64,000 bases of DNA from Humibacillus xanthopallidus (GCF_006717145.1 NZ_VFQF01000001.1:1054001-1118000); one strand, 5' to 3'. Positions 34,749 through 44,680 are shown, numbered from the stretch's first letter. Program-made: numbers and translations. Notes: a model not told the origin generated them from the letters alone.

Positions 34749-35450
34749 GTGCTGACGATCGCGTTCCCGGCCCAGGCGTTCGACACGAACTGCTACGTCC
34801 TCGCCACCCAGGCGGGGGAGGAGTGCGTCATCGTCGACCCCGGCATCGGCGTCGTCGACACCCTCCGCGAGGTGCTGACCGAGCACCGCCTGCGGCCGGC
34901 TGCCGTGCTGCTGACGCACGGGCACGTCGACCACGTCTACTCCGTCACCCCCGTCTGTGGGGCCGACACGGCGGCCTACATCCACGCCGACGACCGCTAC
35001 CGGCTGCACGACCTGCTCGGGCGCAGCAACCCCGGCCTCATCGCGATGCTCGAGCAGCAGTTCGGGACGGCCGCGACGTGGACCGAGCCGACCAACGTCG
35101 TGGAGATCACCGACGGCACACGGCTCACCCTGGCCGGCATGGACGTCGACGTGCTGCACGCCCCCGGCCACACCGAGGGCTCCGTCATGTTCGGCCTCGA
35201 CCTGGTGCCCGACGGCATCGCGGAGCAGGTCGACGTCGACCGCACGATGGTGACCGGCGACGTGCTCTTCGCCGGCTCGATCGGTCGCACCGACCTGCCC
35301 GGCGGTGACCCGGCCGCGATGCAACGCAGCCTGCGCGACGTCGTCCTGCCCCTGCCCGACACGACCCTCGTGCTGCCCGGCCACTACCAGGCCACGACGA
35401 TGGCCCACGAACGCCTGACCAACCCCTACCTGAAGGGCCTGTCCGCGTGA
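34749..35450 (+). CDS. Metallo-beta-lactamase-fold hydrolase (glyoxalase II-like)
   Basis: A 233-residue hydrolase. The metal motif is LLTHGHVDHVYSV, followed by HAPGHTEGSV, TGDVLFAGSIGRTDLPGG and LPGHYQATT. These match glyoxalase II-type thioesterases binding two metal ions. It may cleave S-lactoyl-thiols, in actinomycetes perhaps mycothiol conjugates (inference). It is coupled to hisS by a GTGA overlap, the same neighbour as mycobacterial Rv2581c. Confidence 0.88.
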   Translation: MLTIAFPAQAFDTNCYVLATQAGEECVIVDPGIGVVDTLREVLTEHRLRPAAVLLTHGHVDHVYSVTPVCGADTAAYIHADDRYRLHDLLGRSNPGLIAMLEQQFGTAATWTEPTNVVEITDGTRLTLAGMDVDVLHAPGHTEGSVMFGLDLVPDGIAEQVDVDRTMVTGDVLFAGSIGRTDLPGGDPAAMQRSLRDVVLPLPDTTLVLPGHYQATTMAHERLTNPYLKGLSA

Positions 35451-36799
35451 GCACCCCGTCCCGTCCCGCCGTGAAGGTCACCCCGATCAGCGGCTTCCCG
35501 GAGTACCTCCCGTCCGAGCGCATCGTCGAGCAGCGCTTCCTCGACGTCATCCGCGAGACGTTCGAGCTGCACGGCTTCTCCTCCATCGAGACCCGCTCGA
35601 TCGAGCCGATCGAGCGACTCAGCGCCCAGGGTGAGGACGCCGACAAGGAGATCTATGCGGTCTCCCGCCTCGCCGGCGGCAGTGACGACGACGCACGCTG
35701 GGGTCTGCACTTCGACATGACGGTGCCCTTCGCCCGCTACGTCCTCGAGAACGCCGGCAAGCTCGCCTTCCCGTTCCGGCGCTACCAGATCCAGAAGGCG
35801 TGGCGCGGTGAGCGTCCCCAGGAGGGGCGCTACCGCGAGTTCACGCAGGCCGACATCGACGTCGTCGACGTCGGGCAGCTGTCCGCGCACTTCGAGGCGG
35901 AGATGCCGCTCGTCATCGCCGACGTCTTCAGCAAGTTCCCCGTCGGCGAGTTCGTCATCCAGGTCAACGACCGCAGGATCGCGGGCGGCTTCTACCAGGG
36001 CATCGGCATCACCGACGTCATCGGCACCCTCCGCATCGTCGACAAGCTCGACAAGATCGGCCCCGACAAGGTCAAGGCGCTGCTCGTCGAGTCGGGCACG
36101 ACGCCCGAGCAGGCCGACCAGTGCCTGGCGCTGGCCGCCATCCGCTCGGCCGACCTCGGCTTCGTCGACGAGGTGCGCGCGCTCGGGGTCGAGCACCCGC
36201 TGCTCGACGAGGGTCTCGAGTCCCTCGCCAACGTCATCCGCACGGGCATGGCCAACGCACCGGGCACGCTCGTCGCCGACCTGCGCATCGCCCGGGGTCT
36301 CGACTACTACACCGGCACCGTCTACGAGACGCAGTTCGTCGGCCACGAGGACTGGGGCTCGTTCTGCTCCGGTGGACGCTACGACGCCCTCGCGAGCGAC
36401 GGACGCACGACCTACCCAGGGGTCGGCATCTCGATCGGCGTGACCCGCATCCTCGGCCTGCTCATCGGCCGCGGTCTCGTCACCGCGTCACGGTCGACAC
36501 CGGCCGCGGTGCTCGTCGCGCTCACCGACGACGAGGCCCGCCACGAGGCCGTCGAGATCGCGACGGCGCTGCGCCGCCGCGGCATCGCGTGCGAGGTCGC
36601 CCCGTCCGCCGCCAAGTTCGGCAAGCAGATCCGCTACGCCGAGCGCCGCGGCATCCCCTTCGTGTGGTTCCCCGCGGCAGGGGAGCACGGCGAGGTCAAG
36701 GACATCCGCTCGGGCGAGCAGGTGCCCGCCGACCCCGCGTCGTGGACCCCTCCGGCCGAGGACCTCCACCCGCAGGTCACCCGCATCGACACCCCCTGA
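35447..36799 (+). CDS. hisS: Histidine--tRNA ligase
   Basis: A 450-residue class II synthetase. YLPSERIVEQRFLDVIRETF, FPFRRYQIQKAWRGERPQEGRYREF (motif 2) and ARGLDYYTGTVYE with SFCSGGRYDAL and GVGISIGVTRI (motif 3) are present, then an anticodon domain. It charges tRNA-His. Slightly longer than bacterial class I HisRS, and of the type also found in archaea and other actinobacteria. GTG overlaps the upstream stop. Confidence 0.96.
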   Translation: MSTPSRPAVKVTPISGFPEYLPSERIVEQRFLDVIRETFELHGFSSIETRSIEPIERLSAQGEDADKEIYAVSRLAGGSDDDARWGLHFDMTVPFARYVLENAGKLAFPFRRYQIQKAWRGERPQEGRYREFTQADIDVVDVGQLSAHFEAEMPLVIADVFSKFPVGEFVIQVNDRRIAGGFYQGIGITDVIGTLRIVDKLDKIGPDKVKALLVESGTTPEQADQCLALAAIRSADLGFVDEVRALGVEHPLLDEGLESLANVIRTGMANAPGTLVADLRIARGLDYYTGTVYETQFVGHEDWGSFCSGGRYDALASDGRTTYPGVGISIGVTRILGLLIGRGLVTASRSTPAAVLVALTDDEARHEAVEIATALRRRGIACEVAPSAAKFGKQIRYAERRGIPFVWFPAAGEHGEVKDIRSGEQVPADPASWTPPAEDLHPQVTRIDTP

Positions 36800-36812
36800 C
36801 GCCAGCCCGGGG

Positions 36813-37424
36813 TCACGCGGCCGGAGGAGGGCGCAGGCCCTGGTCGCGCAGCTCGAGCAGGGCGAGCTCGCGGATGACGACGCGGTCCTGTCGGCGCCAC
36901 GCGCCGGCAGGGTCGTCCGAGACCTTCGCGAGCGCACGCATCGGCTGTCGCGCCATGGCGCGCAGCGCGAAGAGGTCGAGGTCCTCGCCGGCGTCGATGA
37001 AGCGTTGTGACTGGGTTGCCGTGCGCACGAATCCGATCCGCACGTAGAGCCACACCGCGACGACGATCGAGATCGGTGCGAGGGCGGTCGCGAGGCCGAG
37101 CCCGAGGGCGAGCCGGTCGATCGTCTCGGCCATCGACGCGCCCGCATCGCGCAGCGTCGTGCCGGACCCCGCGGCCTGGGTCAGCCACGTGCGCAGCTGC
37201 TCACCGACGAACGGGATCTGGCCGGCCTGCTGGCCGGCGCCCGTCAGCGAGTCGTTGACCGACTGCCCCGCCGAGGTGATCGAGTCGGCGGGGGAGCGCA
37301 GGCTGGTCACGAGGTCGTGCACCTGCCTCCCGGCATACACCCACACGCCCACCCACAGCACGATGAAGGCGTCGGCGAGCAGCTGCCGCGTCCGGCGGGT
37401 GGGGGTGTCCGCATACAGCTTCAT
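36813..37424 (-). CDS. Membrane protein of unknown function
   Basis: A 203-residue protein with two membrane helices (LLADAFIVLWVGVWVYAGRQV near residue 13 and LGLGLATALAPISIVVAVWLYVRIGF near residue 108) and an external part rich in SAGQSVNDSLTGAGQQAGQI. The C-terminus is cytoplasmic and charged (DDPAGAWRRQDRVVIRELALLELRDQG). I do not recognise a family with known function. Start at 37424 has GAGAGG just upstream; an in-frame ATG at 37436 is possible. Convergent with hisS, 13 bp apart. Confidence 0.7.
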   Translation of the reverse strand: MKLYADTPTRRTRQLLADAFIVLWVGVWVYAGRQVHDLVTSLRSPADSITSAGQSVNDSLTGAGQQAGQIPFVGEQLRTWLTQAAGSGTTLRDAGASMAETIDRLALGLGLATALAPISIVVAVWLYVRIGFVRTATQSQRFIDAGEDLDLFALRAMARQPMRALAKVSDDPAGAWRRQDRVVIRELALLELRDQGLRPPPAA

Positions 37425-37545
37425 GGTGCCTCTCATGGTCAGGCAGGAGTCACGCCGGGGGCGCTCGGAACGGCCGATGCGGCCCAACCTACTGGCCGTG
37501 GATCGTGCTGGTGCAGAAGTGGTCTGGCCCTCGAGTGCACGCCGT

Positions 37546-37602
37546 TAGAGTGGGCTCGCGGCCCTGCACACGGCCGCCGGCCGGGCAACGACGCCCGGGC
37601 CG
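37546..37602 (+). promoter_or_regulatory. ald promoter and leader hairpin
   Basis: TAGAGT at 37546-37551 is a good -10 with no clear -35. The leader of about 70 nt contains a GC hairpin (CCGGGC/GCCCGG with a 6-nt loop, 37581-37598, extended to 37578-37602 with one bulge), then a GGAAGG ribosome site. It matches no riboswitch I know. Confidence 0.4.
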
Positions 37603-37630
37603 ACGTGGTGAGTCCGGAAGGATGTGCAGC

Positions 37631-38746
37631 ATGAAGGTCGGCATTCCACGCGAGGTCAAGAACCACGAGTACCGCGTGGCCATCACCCCATCAGGCGTGC
37701 ACGAGCTCACCGAGCACGGCCACGAGGTCCTCGTCGAGAAGGACGCCGGCGTCGGGTCGCAGATCAGCGACGAGCAGTACGTCGCGGCCGGCGCCCGCAT
37801 CATCGGCTCGGCCGACGACGTGTGGGGCGAGGCCGAGATGGTGCTCAAGGTCAAGGAGCCGGTGGCGGAGGAGTACCACCGCATGCGCGAGGGCCTCACC
37901 CTCTTCACCTACCTGCACCTCGCCGCCGACAAGCCCCTCACCGAGGAGCTCGCCGCCCGCAAGGTCACCGGCATCGCCTACGAGACGGTGCAGCTGACCT
38001 CCGGCGCGCTGCCGCTGCTCTACCCGATGTCCGAGGTCGCGGGGTGCCTCGCTCCCCAGGTCGGCGCGCACTCGCTCATGCGCGCGCAGGGTGGCCGTGG
38101 CGTCCTCATGGGCGGCGTCGGCGGCGTGCAGAACGCCAAGGTCGTCATCCTCGGCGCCGGTGTCTCGGGCCAGAACGCCGCCAACATCGCCCTCGGCATG
38201 GGTGCCGACGTGACCCTGCTCGACACCGACCTCGACAAGCTGCGCATGTCGTTCTGGCGCTACGACAACCAGGTGCACGGGCTCGCCTCCTCGAAGCTCA
38301 CGGTGCAGGAGCAGGTGCTCCAGGCCGACCTCGTCATCGGCGCCGTGCTCATCCCCGGCGCCGCTGCGCCCAAGCTCGTCTCCAACGACCTCGTGGCGCA
38401 GATGAAGCCCGGCTCCGTGCTCGTCGACATCGCCATCGACCAGGGCGGCTGCTTCGAGGACTCCCGGCCCACGACCCACGCCGACCCGACGTTCCAGGTG
38501 CACAACTCGGTGTTCTACTGCGTCGCCAACATGCCCGGCGCCGTGCCCAACACGTCGACCTACGCCCTCACCAACTCCACGCTGCCGTATGCCGTGAAGC
38601 TCGCCAACCAGGGGTGGCGCGACGCGTTGCGCAGCGACCACGCGCTGGGCCTGGGGCTCAACACCTACGACGGCCACGTGACCTACGGCCCCGTCGCCGA
38701 GGCGCACGGCATGACCTCGATCTCGCTGGAGGAGGCCCTCTCCTGA
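37631..38746 (+). CDS. ald: Alanine dehydrogenase
   Basis: A 371-residue NAD enzyme. [19 protein letters not shown], the substrate lysine region [23 protein letters not shown] and the Rossmann motif [19 protein letters not shown] are typical, with [14 protein letters not shown] near the end. It interconverts alanine and pyruvate plus ammonia. ATG 37631 is chosen from family N-terminus and a GGAAGG 9 bp upstream; ATG 37622 is in frame too. Confidence 0.96.
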   Translation: MKVGIPREVKNHEYRVAITPSGVHELTEHGHEVLVEKDAGVGSQISDEQYVAAGARIIGSADDVWGEAEMVLKVKEPVAEEYHRMREGLTLFTYLHLAADKPLTEELAARKVTGIAYETVQLTSGALPLLYPMSEVAGCLAPQVGAHSLMRAQGGRGVLMGGVGGVQNAKVVILGAGVSGQNAANIALGMGADVTLLDTDLDKLRMSFWRYDNQVHGLASSKLTVQEQVLQADLVIGAVLIPGAAAPKLVSNDLVAQMKPGSVLVDIAIDQGGCFEDSRPTTHADPTFQVHNSVFYCVANMPGAVPNTSTYALTNSTLPYAVKLANQGWRDALRSDHALGLGLNTYDGHVTYGPVAEAHGMTSISLEEALS

Positions 38747-38775
38747 CGCAGGACGTCACGACCGGGCCACCCACG

Positions 38776-39762
38776 GTGCGTCTCACGCCTCTCGAGCGTG
38801 ACGTCCGTGGGTGGCTCGACCACGTCCGGGTCGAACGAGGCGCCTCCGACAACACCCTCTCCTCCTACGCCCGCGACCTGCGCGCCTACGTCGCCTTCCT
38901 CGCGGGCCGGCACATCGACGATGCGGGCCGGGTCACCGAGGCCGACGTCACCGACTTCCTCGCCTCGCTGACCGAGCGGGGCCTCGCTCCGTCGTCGGCG
39001 GCGCGCACCCTCGTCGCGGTGCGCGGCTTCCACCGGTTCCTCGCACTCGAGGGGGAGGTCGCCACCGACCCCGCCGCCGCGGTCGCACCGCCCCGGCCGC
39101 CCTCACGCCTGCCCAAGGCCATCCCCGTCGACGCCGTCGAGCGGCTCCTCGCCGCGGCGTCGGTCGGCGACACGCCCGAGGCGCTGCGCGACCGCGCCCT
39201 GCTCGAGATCCTCTACGGCACGGGCGCCCGCATCAGCGAGGCGGTGGGTCTCGACGTCGACGACCTCGACCTCGGCCTCGACCTCGGCCCACGCCACGCC
39301 GGCGCCGGAACAGCCGCGATGCCCGTCGCCGACGCGCCAAAGGAGTTCACGACGGCGGCCACCCGCCTGCGGGGCAAGGGCGGCAAGGAGCGCATCGTGC
39401 CGGTGGGCCGGTATGCCGTGGAGGCCGTCACGGCATACCTCGTGCGGGCCCGGCCCGTGCTCGCGGCGCACGGCCGCGGGGGACCGGCCCTGCTGCTCAA
39501 CGCACGCGGCAACCGGCTGTCACGTCAGTCGGCCTGGGCGATCCTGCAGCGCGCGGCCGAGCGGGCCGGCCTCTCCGAGCACGTGTCGCCTCACACGCTG
39601 CGCCACTCCTTCGCCACCCACCTGCTCGACGGCGGCGCCGACGTGCGTGTCGTGCAGGAGCTGCTCGGGCACGCCTCGGTGACGACGACGCAGATCTACA
39701 CGATGGTCTCGGTCCACCGACTCCGCGAGGTCTACGCGGGCGCCCACCCCCGAGCCCGCTGA
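38776..39762 (+). CDS. xerD: Tyrosine recombinase XerD
   Basis: A 328-residue site-specific recombinase. The catalytic set is visible: Arg in [12 protein letters not shown], Lys in [14 protein letters not shown], HxxR in [12 protein letters not shown], His in [12 protein letters not shown] and the nucleophile Tyr right after. Between the RISE motif and the Lys hairpin there are about 25 extra residues ([20 protein letters not shown]). It resolves chromosome dimers at dif with XerC. GTG 38776 fits the family N-terminus; a CTG at 38743 overlapping the ald stop with GGAGGAG upstream is a possible alternative start. Confidence 0.92.
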   Translation: MRLTPLERDVRGWLDHVRVERGASDNTLSSYARDLRAYVAFLAGRHIDDAGRVTEADVTDFLASLTERGLAPSSAARTLVAVRGFHRFLALEGEVATDPAAAVAPPRPPSRLPKAIPVDAVERLLAAASVGDTPEALRDRALLEILYGTGARISEAVGLDVDDLDLGLDLGPRHAGAGTAAMPVADAPKEFTTAATRLRGKGGKERIVPVGRYAVEAVTAYLVRARPVLAAHGRGGPALLLNARGNRLSRQSAWAILQRAAERAGLSEHVSPHTLRHSFATHLLDGGADVRVVQELLGHASVTTTQIYTMVSVHRLREVYAGAHPRAR

Positions 39763-39763
39763 T

Positions 39764-39769
39764 AGGGTC
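39764..39769 (+). promoter_or_regulatory. -10 element TAGGGT before parA
   Basis: TAGGGT directly follows the xerD stop and would give a leader of about 55 nt for parA. Confidence 0.4.
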
Positions 39770-39832
39770 ACGAATGATCAGCGAGAGGCTGAACGCAGCA
39801 CCAGCAGCGAGCCGAGCGGAGTGGGACAGCCG

Positions 39833-40873
39833 GTGAACGAGGAGTCACACGAGACCATGGAGACCAGCGAGTCCCTGCAGTCGTCGGTGCCGTCGCAGCC
39901 GTCGGAACCGTCACGCACACCGAGCACCGACGTGCCGCGAGCTCGTAGTGCCGGGCCCGTGCCACCCCCCGCGCCGCGCGCCGACGCCCGTGAGCGCGAC
40001 GAGAGCGGTCCGGTGCGTGCGCCGGGCAGCCCCGCCCTCGGCCCGACCGGTCGCCCGCTGGTGGAGTTCCCCACGCCGGAGCCGCTCTCGAGCCACGGTC
40101 CCGCCCGCATCATCGCCATGTGCAACCAGAAGGGTGGCGTCGGCAAGACGACGACGACCATCAACCTCGGCGCGGCGCTGGCCGAGCTCGGGCGCAAGGT
40201 GCTCGTCATCGACTTCGACCCGCAGGGCGCGCTCTCGGTGGGCCTCGGCGTCAACGCCCAGGAGCTCGACCTCACGATCTACAACCTGCTCGTCGAGCGG
40301 GGACACGAGATCCACGACGTCATCACGACCACGAGCACCCCGGGCCTCGACCTCGTGCCGGCCAACATCGACCTGTCCGCCGCTGAGGTCCAGCTCGTCG
40401 GCGAGGTGGCCCGCGAGATGGTGCTCGCCCGCGTGCTGCGCCCGGTGCTCGACGAGTACGACGTCATCCTCATCGACTGCCAGCCCTCTCTCGGCCTGCT
40501 CACCGTCAACGCCCTCACGGCCGCGCACGGGGTGCTCATACCGCTCGAGTGCGAGTTCTTCGCCATGCGCGGCGTGGCACTGCTCATCGACACCATCGAC
40601 AAGATCACCGACCGGCTCAACCCGCGCCTCAAGGTCGACGGCATCCTCGCGACGATGTACGACTCGCGCACCCTGCACAGCCGCGAGGTCGTGCGCTCGG
40701 TCGTCGACCACTTCGGCGACCAGGTCTTCCACACCGTCATCAGCCGCACCGTGAAGTTCCCCGATGCGACCCTGGCCGCCGAGCCGATCACGTCGTACTC
40801 CTCGGACCACTCCGGCGCCAATGCCTACCGCCAGCTCGCACGGGAGCTCATCGCCCGCGGCGACGCCGCCTGA
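39833..40873 (+). CDS. ParA/Soj family ATPase
   Basis: A 346-residue deviant Walker ATPase. ARIIAMCNQKGGVGKTTTTI is the KGGVGKT loop, VIDFDPQGALSVGLG motif A', and YDVILIDCQPSLGLLTVNAL Walker B. About 85 disordered Pro/Ser-rich residues precede the domain. It sits at the head of the scpA-scpB operon, the ParA paralogue location typical of actinobacteria (away from oriC parAB), so it probably aids chromosome organisation. GTG 39833 is favoured by GGAG 11 bp upstream; GTG 39821 is in frame. Confidence 0.93.
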   Translation: MNEESHETMETSESLQSSVPSQPSEPSRTPSTDVPRARSAGPVPPPAPRADARERDESGPVRAPGSPALGPTGRPLVEFPTPEPLSSHGPARIIAMCNQKGGVGKTTTTINLGAALAELGRKVLVIDFDPQGALSVGLGVNAQELDLTIYNLLVERGHEIHDVITTTSTPGLDLVPANIDLSAAEVQLVGEVAREMVLARVLRPVLDEYDVILIDCQPSLGLLTVNALTAAHGVLIPLECEFFAMRGVALLIDTIDKITDRLNPRLKVDGILATMYDSRTLHSREVVRSVVDHFGDQVFHTVISRTVKFPDATLAAEPITSYSSDHSGANAYRQLARELIARGDAA

Positions 40874-40886
40874 CCGGCCCGGTGCG

Positions 40887-41939
40887 ATGACCGAGCAGGG
40901 CATCGTCGACCGCCCGGCGGTCGACGCGGACGAGGCTGCCGCCACGGCGGTGGCCGAGGGTGTCGCTGCCCAGGAGACCGCGGTCGACGCGGTCCCGCTC
41001 GTCGACGTGCCCGCCACCCGGGGCTCGGACCTCACGCCGGGAGGCATCCTCACGCGGCGGCAGGTCGTGCCGTTCGAGGTCCACCTCGATGTCTTCTCCG
41101 GACCCTTCGACCTGCTGCTCGGGCTCATCAGCAAACACAAGCTCGACATCACGGAGGTGGCGCTGGCTCGCGTCACCGACGAGTTCATCAGCCACATCAA
41201 GGCGGCCCAGGCCACCGACGACGACTGGGACCTCGGGCAGGCCTCCGACTTCCTCCTCGTGGCCGCGACCCTGCTCGACCTCAAGGCCGCCCGCCTCCTG
41301 CCGTCGTTCGGGCCGCAGGACGACGAGGACCTCGCCCTCATCGAGGCCCGCGACCTGCTCTTCGCACGGCTGTTGCAGTACCGCGCCTACAAGCAGATCG
41401 CCGGCCTCTTCCGCGAGCGGATGGCGACGTCAGGACGCATCACCCCGCGCCAGGCCGGCATGGAGCCGGAGTTCGCGAGCCTGCTGCCCGAGCTCGTCAT
41501 CGCCGTCACTCCGGAGCAGTTCGCCATGATCGCCGCCCGCGCGATGACCCCCAAGGTCGCGCCGACCGTGGGCCTCGACCACCTGCACGCCCCGCAGGTC
41601 AGCGTGCGCGAGCAGGCCGCCCTCATCGTCGAGCGGCTGCGCGCCCGGGGCCAGGCCTCCTTCCGCAGTCTCGTCGCCGACGCCGACAGCACCCTCGTCA
41701 TCGTCGCCCGCTTCCTCGCCCTGCTCGAGCTCTTCAAGGAGTCGGCCATCGCCTTCGAGCAGGCCGAGGCGCTCGGTGAGCTCGACGTGCGTTGGACCGG
41801 CGGCGACCGCGACGACGTGTCGATCGACGACGAGTTCGACGAGGACGACGAGGACGACGTGGACGAGGGCGGCGCCGAGCGCCCCTCGCCGGGCAAGGAT
41901 GATGGCGACGTGCGCACGAGGGAGAACGACGATGAGTGA
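40887..41939 (+). CDS. scpA: Segregation and condensation protein A
   Basis: A 350-residue kleisin. FEVHLDVFSGPFDLLLGLISKHKLDITEVAL is the N-terminal SMC-binding helix bundle and ARFLALLELFKESAIAFEQ the C-terminal winged helix. The first 50 residues and an acidic tail (DDEFDEDDEDDVDEGG) are extra. It bridges the Smc dimer with ScpB. It overlaps scpB by 8 bp. Confidence 0.95.
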   Translation: MTEQGIVDRPAVDADEAAATAVAEGVAAQETAVDAVPLVDVPATRGSDLTPGGILTRRQVVPFEVHLDVFSGPFDLLLGLISKHKLDITEVALARVTDEFISHIKAAQATDDDWDLGQASDFLLVAATLLDLKAARLLPSFGPQDDEDLALIEARDLLFARLLQYRAYKQIAGLFRERMATSGRITPRQAGMEPEFASLLPELVIAVTPEQFAMIAARAMTPKVAPTVGLDHLHAPQVSVREQAALIVERLRARGQASFRSLVADADSTLVIVARFLALLELFKESAIAFEQAEALGELDVRWTGGDRDDVSIDDEFDEDDEDDVDEGGAERPSPGKDDGDVRTRENDDE

Positions 41940-42618
41940 CGCGCCCGAGCAGGCGCCCGACGCGGTCCCGAACGCGGGGGAGGGCGCGCTCGAAGGCACA
42001 CCCGGGGACACGGACATCACGCCTGACGGCGCCGACGAGCAGATCGCCTTCGACCTGTCGACCTTCCCCGGTGGTGCCCGCTCGGCCATCGAGGCCGTGC
42101 TCATGGTCGTCGACGAGCCGGTGACGGAGATGTCGCTCGCCTCCGCGCTGGAGCTGCCCGTCGAGGACGTCCTCGAGCACCTCCACGCCCTCGAGGAGCA
42201 GTATGCAGCCGACCAGCGCGGCTTCACCCTGCGCAGCGTCGCAGGCGGCTGGCGGGTCTACAGCCGGCCCGAGTTCGCTCCCGTCGTGGAGAAGTTCGTC
42301 CTCGACGGGCAACAGGCCCGGCTCACTCAGGCCTCGCTCGAGACCCTCGCGGTCATCGCCTACCGCCAGCCGGTGTCACGGGCGCGGGTCAGCGCCGTGC
42401 GCGGGGTCAACGTGGACGGCGTCGTGCGCACCCTCGTCTCGCGCGGCCTCATCGAAGAGGTCGACGATGTCGGCGAGAGCGGCGCCGTGCTCTACCGGAC
42501 GACCACCTATTTCCTCCAGCGCCTGGGCCTCTCGTCGCTCGACGAGCTCCCCGCCCTCGCGCCCTACCTACCCGATGCCGACGTCATCGACGAGCTCATC
42601 GAGGAAGGACACCGATGA
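41932..42618 (+). CDS. scpB: Segregation and condensation protein B
   Basis: A 228-residue double winged-helix protein. ARSAIEAVLMVVDEPVTEMSLA begins the fold and LTQASLETLAVIAYRQPVSRARVSAVRGVNVDGVV is the conserved middle. It binds ScpA in the condensin complex. Start ATG 41932 follows GAGGGAGA; the last codons overlap rluB by 4 bp. Confidence 0.95.
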   Translation: MSDAPEQAPDAVPNAGEGALEGTPGDTDITPDGADEQIAFDLSTFPGGARSAIEAVLMVVDEPVTEMSLASALELPVEDVLEHLHALEEQYAADQRGFTLRSVAGGWRVYSRPEFAPVVEKFVLDGQQARLTQASLETLAVIAYRQPVSRARVSAVRGVNVDGVVRTLVSRGLIEEVDDVGESGAVLYRTTTYFLQRLGLSSLDELPALAPYLPDADVIDELIEEGHR

Positions 42619-43604
42619 CCGAGCACTCCAGGTCACCCCGTCAGCCCCGCAAGAAGGGTGGCGCCCCCAGCGGCTCTGCCGGCTCGCGCGGGTCCGGAGG
42701 CAAGGGCGGCTACACGTCCGGCGGCCGGGGCACCGGCAAGGCGCCTGCGAAGGGCGCGGGCAAGACGTCCGGCAGGAGCGGCGGCAAGACGAACTCGCGC
42801 TTCGCCGGGTCGACGAAGCCGAGCCAGCCGACCCGCCTGCCCGACCGCGACGCACCGGCACCGGTCGACGTGCACGACCCCGACGGCATCCGCCTGCAGA
42901 AGCTCATGGCTGCCGCCGGCGTCGGCTCGCGTCGGGTCTGCGAGAACCTCATCGCGCAGGGCCGCGTCGAGGTCGACGGCCAGATCGTCACCGAGCTCGG
43001 GGTGCGCATCGACGCGAAGTCCCAGGTCGTCCACGTCGACGGGGTGCGGATCAACCTCGACGAGGACCGGGTCTACCTCGCCTTCAACAAGCCCAAGGGC
43101 GTCGTCACGACGATGCACGACGAGCTCGGCCGCATCTCGCTGGAGGACTACGTCGGCAACCGCGAGGAGCGCCTCTTCCACGTCGGGCGTCTCGACGCTG
43201 ACACCGAGGGCCTGCTGCTGCTGACGAACGACGGCGACCTCGCCCACCGTCTCCAGCACCCGGCATACGGCGTTCTCAAGACCTACGTCGCGACGATCCG
43301 TGGCCCGGTGGGTCGCGACGTCGGCAAGCGGCTGCGCGAGGGTGTCGAGCTCGAGGACGGCCCCGTCAGCGTCGACTCGTTCCGCATCGTCGACCACCAG
43401 CCCGGTAAGGCGATGGTCGAGGTGGTCCTTCACGAGGGACGCAAGCATGTCGTGCGGCGCATGCTCGAGGCCGTCGGGCACCCCGTGCTCGAGCTCGTGC
43501 GCACCGAGGTCGGCCCGATCCGTCTCGCCGACCTCAAGTCCGGTCGCATGCGCCGGCTCAACAAGGCCGAGATCGGCGCCCTCTACAAGGCTGCGGGGCT
43601 GTGA
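42615..43604 (+). CDS. rluB: rRNA pseudouridine synthase (RluB/RsuA family)
   Basis: A 329-residue enzyme. The first 85 residues are a basic Gly/Ser/Lys tail, then an S4 domain (IRLQKLMAAAGVGSRRVCENL) and the synthase with YLAFNKPKGVVTT and the catalytic Asp in GRLDADTEGLLLLTNDG, followed by EGRKHVVRRMLEAVGHPV. It modifies 23S rRNA. It is coupled to scpB; the same order occurs in many Gram-positives. Confidence 0.92.
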   Translation: MTEHSRSPRQPRKKGGAPSGSAGSRGSGGKGGYTSGGRGTGKAPAKGAGKTSGRSGGKTNSRFAGSTKPSQPTRLPDRDAPAPVDVHDPDGIRLQKLMAAAGVGSRRVCENLIAQGRVEVDGQIVTELGVRIDAKSQVVHVDGVRINLDEDRVYLAFNKPKGVVTTMHDELGRISLEDYVGNREERLFHVGRLDADTEGLLLLTNDGDLAHRLQHPAYGVLKTYVATIRGPVGRDVGKRLREGVELEDGPVSVDSFRIVDHQPGKAMVEVVLHEGRKHVVRRMLEAVGHPVLELVRTEVGPIRLADLKSGRMRRLNKAEIGALYKAAGL

Positions 43605-44680
43605 CCACGCACGTCCGCGTCGTCGGCACGGGACTCATCGGCACGAGTCTCGGAATCGCCCTGTCCAACAATGGGTTTCACGTTTCACTTGCGGACCCGT
43701 CGCCCACGGCCGTGCGGCTCGCGCGCGACCTGGGGGCGGGGCGGCTCGCCGCCGACGACGACGCGCCTGACGTCGTCGTCGTCGCGGCCCCGCCCGACGT
43801 CGCCTCGCAGGCCGTCATCGACGCACTGCGCGAGTGGCCCGACGCGGTCGTCACCGATGTCGCCTCGGTCAAGGAGTCGGTCCTGCGCGAGGTGCTCGCC
43901 TCCGGCGTCGACGCCTCGCGCTACGTCGGCTCCCACCCGATGGCGGGCCGTGAGCGCTCGGGTGCGGCAGCAGCACGCGGCGACCTCTTCGACGGCCGGG
44001 CCTGGGTCGTCGTGCCCCATCCGGCCTCGAGCGCCGCTGCGACCGAGCAGGTCAAGCGGCTCGCGACCGCCGTCGGGTCGGCCGTGCGGGTCATGCCCGC
44101 CCACGAGCACGACGAGGCGGTCGCGGCGGTCTCGCACGTGCCGCAGCTCGCGGCGAGCATCGTCGCTGCCGGTCTGCGCGAGCTCCCCGAGAGCGCTGTC
44201 GGCCTAGCCGGCCAGGGCCTGCGCGACGTCACCCGCATCGCGGCCAGCGACCCGCGCCTCTGGACCCAGATCCTCGCCGGCAACGCCGCCGCGGTGCGCG
44301 ACGTCATGCGCGAGGTGCGCGACCAGGTGGCCGCTGTCGTCGTGGCCCTCGACGGGCTCGTCGACGCCGGGGGAGAGGGCTCGCTCGGCACGCTGAGCCG
44401 GGTCCTCGAAGCCGGCAACCTCGGCCACGCACGGATCCCGGGCAAGCACGGAGCTGCCCCGGCGGCATACGACCTCGTCTCGGTCGTCGTGCCCGACGAG
44501 CCCGGGGCCCTGGCACGGCTGCTCACCGACATCGGTGCCGCCGGCATCAACCTCGAGGACCTGCACCTCGAGCACGGGCTCGGGCAGGCCGTCGGCATCG
44601 CCGAGATCGCCGTCGTGCCGGCCTCCGTCGAGCCGCTCCGGGCCGAGCTCGAGCGGCTCGGCTGGCGCGTCCACGACTGA
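43601..44680 (+). CDS. tyrA: Prephenate dehydrogenase
   Basis: A 359-residue enzyme of tyrosine synthesis. VRVVGTGLIGTSLGIALSNNG binds NAD, GSHPMAGRERSGAAAA is the substrate signature with catalytic His, and SHVPQLAASIVAAG follows. A C-terminal ACT domain (VSVVVPDEPGALARLLTDIG, residues about 285-355) suggests feedback control by an aromatic amino acid. GTG start overlapping the rluB stop. Confidence 0.93.
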   Translation: MTTHVRVVGTGLIGTSLGIALSNNGFHVSLADPSPTAVRLARDLGAGRLAADDDAPDVVVVAAPPDVASQAVIDALREWPDAVVTDVASVKESVLREVLASGVDASRYVGSHPMAGRERSGAAAARGDLFDGRAWVVVPHPASSAAATEQVKRLATAVGSAVRVMPAHEHDEAVAAVSHVPQLAASIVAAGLRELPESAVGLAGQGLRDVTRIAASDPRLWTQILAGNAAAVRDVMREVRDQVAAVVVALDGLVDAGGEGSLGTLSRVLEAGNLGHARIPGKHGAAPAAYDLVSVVVPDEPGALARLLTDIGAAGINLEDLHLEHGLGQAVGIAEIAVVPASVEPLRAELERLGWRVHD

